Below are positions 1 through 6,858 of a stretch of DNA of 61,927 bases, in pieces (positions within the stretch are counted from its first letter, which is position 1; every line of letters begins with the position of its first letter). The notes under the pieces are model-generated. The model was not told the DNA's origin, did not search any database, and worked only from the letters and a program-made list of their open reading frames with translations. This DNA comes from Candidatus Sulfopaludibacter sp. Its GTDB lineage: Bacteria; Acidobacteriota; Terriglobia; Bryobacterales; Bryobacteraceae. A program made the translations under genes and the position numbers. Location: assembly GCA_031292755.1 (NCBI GenBank), contig JARLGM010000018.1, forward strand, positions 1 to 61,927. Reading direction: 5' to 3'.

Positions 1-680
1 CGGGCGGGGTGGATTCGCCGCTGGCGCCGCTGATCCTGCGCGGCTTCCAGTTGATGCGCATCATGAGCACGCGGTGGAATCACGAACCGCAGCGGGCATC
101 GCGTCCCTTTTCGAAGGATCGCGACGGCTTCGTAATCGCCGAGGGCTCCTGGTTTTTCGTGATGGAAGAGATGGAACAGGCCAAAGCGCGCGGCGCGCAC
201 ATCTATGGCGAAGTCGCGGGCTACGGGTCCACGTGTGAAGCCTACCATCGCGTGCGGCTGGAGGAATGCGGCGAAGAGCCGGCACGCGCGATCGGTATGG
301 CGCTGGACGAAGCCGGAGTCGCGCCGCGCGACGTGCAATACATCAGCTACCACGGGACATCCACGGAATTGAACGACCGCATCGAAACGCGCGCGGTCAA
401 ACTGGCCTTCGACGGCCACGCCTACAAGCTGCCGGGCTCCGCAATCAAAAGTCTCATTGGCCATCCGCAAGGCGCGTGTGGCGCGGCCGGCGTGGCGGCA
501 ACCCTGTTGGCCATGCGCGACGGCGTTGCGCACCCCACGCTTAATGTCGATGAGCCGGATCCCGACTGCGATCTGGACTACATCCAGAACACACCACGCA
601 AGCTCGATATCGAGCACGCGGTCTGCAACTGTATTGCATTTGGGAGCAAGAACTCGGCAATGGTACTGAGGCGGCTTTAG
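1..680 (+). CDS. beta-ketoacyl-ACP synthase (KAS II-like), C-terminal part
   Basis: The gene runs in from the left edge; the frame is already open at base 3, so the GTG at 9 is not a true start. About 223 residues of the C-terminal thiolase-fold half are visible. They carry the two catalytic histidine signatures: HGTSTELND (about residue 115 of the visible part) and the downstream IGHPQGACGAAG loop. The catalytic cysteine would lie upstream of the window. The enzyme condenses malonyl-ACP with an acyl chain in fatty acid or polyketide synthesis. The visible part cannot separate a FabF from a secondary-metabolite KAS, but the HGT-STE and GH-x-G-AAG spacing is that of the FabF branch. It ends TAG at 678-680, just before a hairpin. 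Confidence 0.85.
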   Translation, partial: GGVDSPLAPLILRGFQLMRIMSTRWNHEPQRASRPFSKDRDGFVIAEGSWFFVMEEMEQAKARGAHIYGEVAGYGSTCEAYHRVRLEECGEEPARAIGMALDEAGVAPRDVQYISYHGTSTELNDRIETRAVKLAFDGHAYKLPGSAIKSLIGHPQGACGAAGVAATLLAMRDGVAHPTLNVDEPDPDCDLDYIQNTPRKLDIEHAVCNCIAFGSKNSAMVLRRL

Positions 681-722
681 AAACAAAAAGCCGGCGGGCG
701 CTCGGAGGAAAACACCCGCCGG
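676..722 (-). terminator. intrinsic terminator for the glmM operon
   Basis: A perfect 8-bp stem, CCGGCGGG (691-698) with CCCGCCGG (715-722), encloses a 16-nt loop. Read on the minus strand it is followed by CTTTTTGTTTC, so it looks like a Rho-independent terminator about 160 nt downstream of the glmM stop. On the plus strand no T-tract follows, so it should not terminate the ketoacyl synthase gene in the same way. Confidence 0.6.
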
Positions 723-880
723 TCTGGCTCGCGGAAAACCTAGTGTCCCGCGAAACCACTCGCAAAAGCCCTACGCCTTTAAAGACGTATTTTGACGGCG
801 GCAAGTTGCAGCCTGGTTACAGTATATTCCCGGCTCGCACTGGCCGGCAATTGTTCGTTACTTCACAACAGGCGCCATTC

Positions 881-2221
881 CTAACCGACGGCGGCGTTGC
901 GAATCGCGTCTGCAATGCGGTGGACGAAATGCTCCACCTGGCCGGCGTCTTCGGCTTCCACCATAACCCGCGCCAGCGGTTCGGTGCCGGAAAAACGCAC
1001 CAGTACGCGGCCGGTTCCCGCCAGAGAAGTCTCCGCCTTCTGAATTTCGCGGGCTACCGCCGGAGTCTCCAGCAGGCCCTTCTTCTCGCGAATCCGCACG
1101 TTCACCAGCATCTGTGGATAGACACGCAGGCCGGCGGTCAGTTCGTCCAGCCCCACACCGGCGCGCCGCGCGATTTCGAACACGCGGACGGCGGTAAGCA
1201 GCCCGTCGCCAGTGGTAGCATAATCCCGAAAAATCACGTGACCGGACTGTTCCCCGCCCAGTACGGCGCCCAGCCGCAGCATTTCTTCCAGAACATATTT
1301 GTCGCCCACCGAGGTGCGGACCATTTTGATGCCGTCGTGCGCCAGCACCTTTTCCAGTCCCAGGTTGGACATGACCGTGGAGACCACAGTGTCGCGGTGC
1401 AGCCGCCCGGATGCCTTCAGATCGCGCGCCGCGGCGAGCAGGACGGCATCGCCATCCACCACCTTGCCGCTGCGTGACACGAAGATGGCGCGGTCGGCAT
1501 CGCCGTCGAAGGCCACCCCATAATCGGCGCCCTGCTCCACCACGACCTTTTGCAGCAACTCCAGGTGCATGGCCCCGCAGCCTGCGTTGATATTGCGCCC
1601 ATCGGGTTCGGCACAAATCGTGACCACCTCCGCTCCCAGCCGCTGGAACAGGCTGGGACCGAGCCGGTAGGATGCTCCGTTGCCGCAATCCAGCACGAGT
1701 TTCACGCCGTCCAGCCGTACCATGGCGGTGGAGAGCAGAAACTCGAGGTACTGGCGGTCCAGGGTCTCATCCACCTGAAGGGCTGCCGGGAGCGGCGCCA
1801 CGCCCGCATCGCGCAACCGCAGGATCTCCTGCTCGATGGTGTGCTCTTCCTCGTCCGGCAGCTTGAACCCGGAATGCCCAAACAGCTTGAGGCCGTTGTC
1901 CTGATATGGGTTGTGCGAGGCCGAAATCATGACGCCGGCGACAAAATCGCCCGAGCGCGTCAGATAGGCCACGCCCGGGGTGGTAATGACTCCGGCATAA
2001 CGAACCCGCGCGCCGCGGCTGATCAGACCGCCGGCGACCAACTCGGCAATCCACGCCGCCGATTCGCGCGTGTCCGTGCCGATCAGAATCTCCGGGTCCG
2101 GGTGATGCGCTCCGGCATCCTCACCCAACGCGACGCCGAAGGCGTAGATCGTCTGCGGATCCAGCGGGCACTCTCCCGCCACTCCGCGAATTCCGTCCGT
2201 ACCGAATAGTTGTTTGGCCAT
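881..2221 (-). CDS. glmM: phosphoglucosamine mutase
   Basis: A 446-residue enzyme of the alpha-D-phosphohexomutase family, converting glucosamine-6-phosphate to glucosamine-1-phosphate for UDP-GlcNAc and peptidoglycan synthesis in the cytosol. It starts with the GTDGIRG signature. The phosphoserine loop ISASHNP is near residue 100, the Mg-binding loop DGDADR near 240, a sugar-binding GGEQSGH near 325 and the phosphate-binding SGTEPLARVM near 410. Length and motif order are normal. The ATG overlaps the stop of the upstream cdaR gene by one base (TAATG), which implies translational coupling. It is the last gene of the conserved cdaA-cdaR-glmM set. Confidence 0.97.
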   Translation of the reverse strand: MAKQLFGTDGIRGVAGECPLDPQTIYAFGVALGEDAGAHHPDPEILIGTDTRESAAWIAELVAGGLISRGARVRYAGVITTPGVAYLTRSGDFVAGVMISASHNPYQDNGLKLFGHSGFKLPDEEEHTIEQEILRLRDAGVAPLPAALQVDETLDRQYLEFLLSTAMVRLDGVKLVLDCGNGASYRLGPSLFQRLGAEVVTICAEPDGRNINAGCGAMHLELLQKVVVEQGADYGVAFDGDADRAIFVSRSGKVVDGDAVLLAAARDLKASGRLHRDTVVSTVMSNLGLEKVLAHDGIKMVRTSVGDKYVLEEMLRLGAVLGGEQSGHVIFRDYATTGDGLLTAVRVFEIARRAGVGLDELTAGLRVYPQMLVNVRIREKKGLLETPAVAREIQKAETSLAGTGRVLVRFSGTEPLARVMVEAEDAGQVEHFVHRIADAIRNAAVG

Positions 2222-2892
2222 TACCGCTTTCTCATCGTCACTGTAACAGTAACCCGGGGGGAAGACAGAAACCGCACGTAAGGGTCGTTCACGTACGCAT
2301 TGGAACGAAACTGCGAAGTCCCCACCACGCCGGAGACGTCCACCGGATCCGTGTTGGCCGCGTTGATGCGCGCCACGTGGCTGGCGGGACCCAACACCGT
2401 CAACATCGAGGGCTCCACTTGCTTGCCGGCGATGACATACCCGTCCGCCCCGTCCCCGTTGAACCGGACCACCACCGGGACCTGCCGCGAAAGGCGGCGC
2501 TCAAAGCTGAAGCGCACCTGGGAAGGTTGCGCCCGCACCAGGCGGACGCCGCGCGGCAGCTTCACGCTGCTACTGTCTATCGTGAAAGTGCGCTCACTCG
2601 GGAACACGTTCGACATGTCCAGAATCACCGAGGGCCGGGCACCGCTTTCGCTCAAGCCACTCAACACGCCGGAGGATCCGCGCAATTCCAGGGACACCGT
2701 GGGAACCGGCTCCGAGGAGATCTCCAGATCCTCGGGCAGGTTCTTGTATTCCAGTTGCACCGAGCTGAAGGTGGAGAGCTCCGGCTCGCTGGCCACCAGC
2801 ATCCATAGCATCACCGCCATGGCCAGCGACAACAGCTTCCAGGCAAGGTTCTTCGAAACCAGTTCCCAAAGCCAGCGAAGAGGGCGGCGCAT
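2221..2892 (-). CDS. cdaR: YbbR-domain protein, regulator of the diadenylate cyclase
   Basis: About 223 residues. A short basic N-terminus (RRPLRWLW) is followed by one membrane segment (about residues 14-33), then a beta-rich extracytoplasmic region made of YbbR-type repeats. This is the CdaR architecture: a membrane-anchored protein that binds the cyclase CdaA. I chose ATG at 2892. A TTG at 2898 would give two more residues (M-I-) and a 4-base overlap with the cdaA stop, which is also plausible. It sits between cdaA and glmM, the arrangement in which CdaR and GlmM both modulate c-di-AMP synthesis in Firmicutes; that function is transferred here by synteny. Confidence 0.88.
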   Translation of the reverse strand: MRRPLRWLWELVSKNLAWKLLSLAMAVMLWMLVASEPELSTFSSVQLEYKNLPEDLEISSEPVPTVSLELRGSSGVLSGLSESGARPSVILDMSNVFPSERTFTIDSSSVKLPRGVRLVRAQPSQVRFSFERRLSRQVPVVVRFNGDGADGYVIAGKQVEPSMLTVLGPASHVARINAANTDPVDVSGVVGTSQFRSNAYVNDPYVRFLSSPRVTVTVTMRKR

Positions 2893-2894
2893 GA

Positions 2895-3764
2895 TCAATT
2901 CGCCCTTTCCGAGCGCGGTTCCTGCGGCGGGTGATCCTGCGCCAGCGGGATATCGGCCGGAAAATCGTCGATCGGAACGCCGGCGGGCCGTTGCACTCCA
3001 AAGTGACGATTGATCCGGTCCACCACCTCAGAGCCGGAGAGCCCCTGCACCAATTCGCCGAAAGCCGCCACGGAAACGCGGCCGGTCTCTTCACTCACCA
3101 CCAGGGAAAGGCAGTCGGTCTCTTCGGTGATGCCGATGGCGGCGCGATGCCGCGTTCCCAGCTTGAGGGAGAGCTCGCGGTTGGTGGTCAACGGGAGAAA
3201 GCAGCCGGCCGCCGCGAGGCGTTCTTTTTGCACGATGACCGCGCCATCATGCAGCGGCAAGCCGGGCTGAAAGATGGAAATCAGCAGGTCGCGCGAGAGG
3301 CGGGCTTCCAGCCGGACCCCGCTTTCAATGAAAGTTCGCAGGCCGATGTCGCGCTCCAGCACGATCAGCGCGCCGATTTTTTCCGCCGACAGTTGCTCCA
3401 CCGCGAGCATGATTTCGCTGACCGATTCGGGCGCGCGGAAGCCTCCGGCAATCAATCCCATCCAGCGCTTCCGTCCGATGCGCGCCAGGGTGCGCCGGAT
3501 TTCCGACTGAAACAGGACGATGACTGCCAGTCCCATATACGGAACGATGGACGAGAGCAGCCAGCTCAGTGCCTCCAGCCCTACCCGCAGGGCCAGCCGG
3601 TAGAGCAGCACCATTACCAGGATGCCCACCAGAATGGGACCTGCGCGGGTGCCGCGGACCACCATCAGGCATTGATATAAAAGGAACGACACCACCAGGA
3701 TGTCGACAATCCCGGTGAGATCCAGCGCGGACAAAGATGGCAGGAACCGTAGCAATGGCGGCAT
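2895..3764 (-). CDS. cdaA: diadenylate cyclase, CdaA type (DAC domain)
   Basis: A 289-residue membrane protein making c-di-AMP from two ATP. Three hydrophobic segments fill the first 100 residues or so (VDILVVSFLLYQCLMVV, ILVGILVMVLLYRLALRV, IVPYMGLAVIVLF). The DAC domain follows, with the catalytic DGAVIVQ motif near residue 190 and RHRAAIGITEETD near 225; both are intact. The C-terminal tail beyond the DAC fold is proline-rich. It is the first gene of cdaA-cdaR-glmM and is divergent from ribBA with a 120-bp gap. c-di-AMP typically controls potassium and osmolyte homeostasis and wall integrity. Confidence 0.95.
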   Translation of the reverse strand: MPPLLRFLPSLSALDLTGIVDILVVSFLLYQCLMVVRGTRAGPILVGILVMVLLYRLALRVGLEALSWLLSSIVPYMGLAVIVLFQSEIRRTLARIGRKRWMGLIAGGFRAPESVSEIMLAVEQLSAEKIGALIVLERDIGLRTFIESGVRLEARLSRDLLISIFQPGLPLHDGAVIVQKERLAAAGCFLPLTTNRELSLKLGTRHRAAIGITEETDCLSLVVSEETGRVSVAAFGELVQGLSGSEVVDRINRHFGVQRPAGVPIDDFPADIPLAQDHPPQEPRSERAN

Positions 3765-3850
3765 TGTTGGATCTCAAAATGCAAAACCTGTCCAGACTCT
3801 CATCTTAACTTAGTGCGCCAGGCCCGGATCAAATCGCCGGGCTCCGCACT

Positions 3851-3878
3851 TTGGCTCTTCCATGCAGCCCGTTACAAT
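3851..3878 (+). promoter_or_regulatory. putative sigma-70 promoter of the ribBA-type gene (possibly leaderless)
   Basis: TTGGCT (3851-3856) and TACAAT (3873-3878) are 16 bp apart. The ATG at 3885 is only 6 bp past the -10 element, so transcription would start at or beside the start codon, giving a leaderless or near-leaderless mRNA. No convincing Shine-Dalgarno sequence is present (only GGGA, 3881 region). The 120-bp gap is too short and lacks the conserved boxes for an FMN riboswitch. Confidence 0.4.
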
Positions 3879-3884
3879 GGGACC

Positions 3885-5027
3885 ATGTCGTTTGTCTCCG
3901 TGCCCGAAGGGATCGATGCGATCCGCGCGGGCCACATGCTGGTGGTGGTCGACGATGAGGACCGCGAGAACGAGGGTGACCTGACCATCGCCGCTGAAAA
4001 GGTCACGCCGGAACTCATCAACTTCATGGCTACGCACGGGCGCGGGCTGATCTGCCTCACGCTCACGCCGGAACGCTGCGACTTTCTGCGGCTGCCGCTG
4101 ATGAGTCCCACCAACACGTCCAACTTCGGCACGGCATTCTGCGAGTCGATCGATGCGCGGGACGGCGTTACGACCGGTATTTCGGCGGCCGACCGGACGC
4201 GCACCATTCTCCAGACCATCGACCCGGCCTGCCGCCCCGCCGACCTGGCTCGGCCCGGGCACATCTTTCCGCTGCGCGCGCGCGAAGGCGGAGTGCTGGT
4301 GCGCGCCGGGCAGACCGAAGCCGGAGTGGACCTGGCGCGCCTGGCGGGACTGGCGCCGGCGGGCGTGATCTGCGAGGTCATGAACGAGGACGGCACCATG
4401 GCGCGGGTGCCGCAATTGCTGGACTTCTGCGCCCGTCACAACCTGAAAATGATCTCGGTGGCGGACCTGATCCGCTACCGCCTCAAGACGGAGCGCTTCC
4501 TGCATCGCGCCGCCGAAGGCTGCATCGAAACCGAATTCGGCGACTTCCGCACCATTGCCTACACCAGCGACATCGACCCGGAACATCACATGGCGCTGGT
4601 GCGCGGCGACGTGGCGGGCCAGGAAAGCGTGCTGGTGCGCATGCACTCGCGCTGTATCTACGGCGATGTGTTCGGCTCGGTAGCCTGCGATTGCGGCCGC
4701 CTGGTGCACGATTCCCTGCGCGCCATCGCGGAGGAAGGCCGCGGGGTGATGGTGTATATGCACGAGAGCGGTCCCGGATTCCGCACCCAGACGGGTCCGG
4801 ACGGCAGCCGCCGCATGGTCTCTCACGGGCGGGATTTCATGCATTATAAGGGTGAAGCCGGTCAGCGGCAGTTGCAGCACGAACACGGCATTGGCGCCCA
4901 GATCCTCTCCGACCTGGGCCTGCATACCATCCGGCTGCTGACCAACCATCCGCGCAAGATCGTTGCCCTGGAAGGTTTTGGCATCGAAATCGTGGAGCAG
5001 ATCCCCATCGGCCGGCCGGAGCGTTAA
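3885..5027 (+). CDS. ribBA: DHBP synthase / GTP cyclohydrolase II-like protein (RibBA or RibBX type)
   Basis: 380 residues from the ATG at 3885; an upstream in-frame start at 3813 would add a leader lacking homology. The N-terminal RibB domain (residues 1-200) has DDEDRENEGDL (23-33) and HGRGLICL (51-58), so 3,4-dihydroxy-2-butanone-4-phosphate synthesis for riboflavin is well supported. The C-terminal domain keeps the zinc cysteines of GTP cyclohydrolase II (C257, C268, C270) and the GIGAQIL segment (335-341). Other catalytic features are changed: the usual GRGIGL is GRGVMVYM (285-292), and the D-x-R-x-Y stretch just before GIGAQIL reads LQHEH (330-334). The second domain may therefore be inactive, as in the RibBX variants known from Proteobacteria. 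Confidence 0.85.
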   Translation: MSFVSVPEGIDAIRAGHMLVVVDDEDRENEGDLTIAAEKVTPELINFMATHGRGLICLTLTPERCDFLRLPLMSPTNTSNFGTAFCESIDARDGVTTGISAADRTRTILQTIDPACRPADLARPGHIFPLRAREGGVLVRAGQTEAGVDLARLAGLAPAGVICEVMNEDGTMARVPQLLDFCARHNLKMISVADLIRYRLKTERFLHRAAEGCIETEFGDFRTIAYTSDIDPEHHMALVRGDVAGQESVLVRMHSRCIYGDVFGSVACDCGRLVHDSLRAIAEEGRGVMVYMHESGPGFRTQTGPDGSRRMVSHGRDFMHYKGEAGQRQLQHEHGIGAQILSDLGLHTIRLLTNHPRKIVALEGFGIEIVEQIPIGRPER

Positions 5028-5057
5028 TAATAGAGCAGGAGATCCGTCCTGATTGAT

Positions 5058-5999
5058 ATGAAGGCACGAATCCTCACCACCGCGACGCTAGTCACCGTAT
5101 TTGCCGGCACGCTCCCTGCCGCCAATCAGAATCTGCTGAATCTTGTGATGCCGGACGCGACAGTCGTGGCCGGGATCAACGTGCTCACAGCCGAGAACAG
5201 CCCGTTCGGCCAATATGTGCTGAGCCAGTTTGCGGGAAATTCCAACGCCACGGTGGCCATCACGAAGTTGGGGTTCGACCCGACGAAGGACGTGACCGAG
5301 GTTCTGACCGCATCGAATGGCGTGAAGGGTTCGCATAGCGGCCTGGTCATGGCCACGGGCACGTTCAATGTATCGGCCATCACCACCGCTGCCGTAACGG
5401 GGGGCGCGACCAGCCAGACTTATAACGGAGTCCCGCTTCTGGAGGATCCGCAGCAAATGGGGGCTGTCGCCTTCCTCGGCTCGACGATCGCGGTGGCGGG
5501 CGATGTGGCCAGCGTGAAGGCCGCCATCGATCGACAAACAGCTCCGCAGGCGCTGCCCGCGCCGGTGCTTTCGCAGATCAAGACGCTCAGTGCCGCCCAG
5601 GACGCATGGTTCGTGACGTTGGTTCCGGTGTCGACTCTGTTGGGACCGAATGCGCTGGTGGCCCCCGGTCTGAGCAGCGACGCCAAGGCGCAACTGAACA
5701 TCGTGAGCCAGATCCAGAGCGCCAGCGGCGGAGTGAAGTTCGGCGCCAACGTCGCCTTCAATGCCGTAGCACAGGCGGATAATGCGCAGGACGCCACCAA
5801 TCTCGCCGGCCTGATTCAGCTTATGGCCAACATGCTGCAGCTTCAGGGCAGCAGCAATCCGAACGCGGCGGTGGTAGGCAAGGCGATCACGGCCAGTGCG
5901 TCGGGCACCGCGGTGACTGTGTCGTTGACGCTGCCGCAGGCACGATTCCAAGCGCTGCTGAAGCCTCAGGCCGCGATGAAACATCCCGTGCGCCGGTAG
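5058..5999 (+). CDS. secreted protein of unknown function
   Basis: 313 residues starting with a signal peptide (basic MKAR, hydrophobic core TLVTVFAGTLPA, probable cleavage after PAA). The mature part is rich in Ala, Val, Thr and Asn and contains an LNLVMPDATVVAGIN opening typical of acidobacterial secreted proteins I cannot place in a named family. No catalytic motif, lipobox or membrane anchor is visible. It follows ribBA by 30 bp on the same strand and may be co-transcribed with it, but nothing ties it to riboflavin metabolism. Confidence 0.75.
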   Translation: MKARILTTATLVTVFAGTLPAANQNLLNLVMPDATVVAGINVLTAENSPFGQYVLSQFAGNSNATVAITKLGFDPTKDVTEVLTASNGVKGSHSGLVMATGTFNVSAITTAAVTGGATSQTYNGVPLLEDPQQMGAVAFLGSTIAVAGDVASVKAAIDRQTAPQALPAPVLSQIKTLSAAQDAWFVTLVPVSTLLGPNALVAPGLSSDAKAQLNIVSQIQSASGGVKFGANVAFNAVAQADNAQDATNLAGLIQLMANMLQLQGSSNPNAAVVGKAITASASGTAVTVSLTLPQARFQALLKPQAAMKHPVRR

Positions 6000-6080
6000 G
6001 TTGGCATAGCTCCGGCGTATATTCAACTGTCAAAGATCTTTTTGGGGGCGGCGACGCGCCCGTTGAGGCTGGATCAGTGG

Positions 6081-6737
6081 TTAGGCTACCATGCGGAGGG
6101 GCTTCTGGGGCTTGGGGAAGAGCTTTCGGGCTTCGGCGAGACGTTGCGCGTGGAGGATTAAGCGGCCGATTTCGGGGGCTGAAAAATCAAATTGCGGATA
6201 GCTGGTCAGGCGCGGGAGATCGCGCTCAATGTGGAGAGTTTCTCCTTTGCTTGCCGCGAGCCGGGCGAGTAAGGCGGCTTCTTCAACGGCCTGCTTCAGG
6301 GCTTCGCGGCGTTCGTGCTGTAACTGGAGCAGAAGGGCTGTGGTCTTCATTTCCTTATTCTTGATGCGCTGCTGGTAGAGGCTGAGCAGGGCGATGCTCT
6401 TGGCGTCGTCGTGCCAAGTGCGGGTTTGCGCGAAGGCAGCGTCGATTTCCGGATGGTGGGCGGTGATGGTGTCGGGCCGGGTCATGCCGAGGGCGAAGCT
6501 GTTGTTGATCAGCGCCACGGCGTGCTTGAGGCGCCAACGGTCATCGGCGATCTCCTGGACGAGTTCGACTTCCATGCCTCCGACGGGGGCATAATACTCG
6601 TGGATGTTCTGGCAGTGGGCCTTGTAGGCTACCTCGTCCTCAGGGGTGAAGATGAGGACCTGGCCTGTCAGGCCGTGCCTATAAGCGTTCAGGGCGCGCG
6701 GGTCGCGCGGTTTCGGTTGAGTAAGTTGATCTTCCAT
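6081..6737 (-). CDS. conserved hypothetical protein (RHGLTG-type)
   Basis: 218 residues, soluble, charged and largely alpha-helical. The N-terminus contains an ALNAYRHGLTG motif like that in small proteins scattered through acidobacterial genomes, followed by long amphipathic helices rich in Glu, Arg and Ala with His and Trp (for example EIADDRWRLKHAV). No signal peptide or enzymatic motif is seen. It stands alone, followed by a short region with the 10-bp palindrome AAAGATCTTT near 6035. Its repeated occurrence in this lineage suggests a dispersed, possibly mobile-associated family, but I cannot assign a role. Confidence 0.65.
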   Translation of the reverse strand: MEDQLTQPKPRDPRALNAYRHGLTGQVLIFTPEDEVAYKAHCQNIHEYYAPVGGMEVELVQEIADDRWRLKHAVALINNSFALGMTRPDTITAHHPEIDAAFAQTRTWHDDAKSIALLSLYQQRIKNKEMKTTALLLQLQHERREALKQAVEEAALLARLAASKGETLHIERDLPRLTSYPQFDFSAPEIGRLILHAQRLAEARKLFPKPQKPLRMVA

Positions 6738-6858
6738 AGATCTCCCTTCAATTACATTGGATCATACGAAGTTACGCATTCCGGGGGTTGAGGAGTGTAA
6801 GTGGTTTGCTATAAGTGGAAGAAAAACTTCGAAACGGTGTCACTGTTGCCTCGCCCCC

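Noticed and set aside
3765..3884. FMN riboswitch upstream of the ribBA-type gene
   Set aside because: The gap is 120 bp, shorter than an FMN aptamer, and the conserved RFN boxes are not seen.
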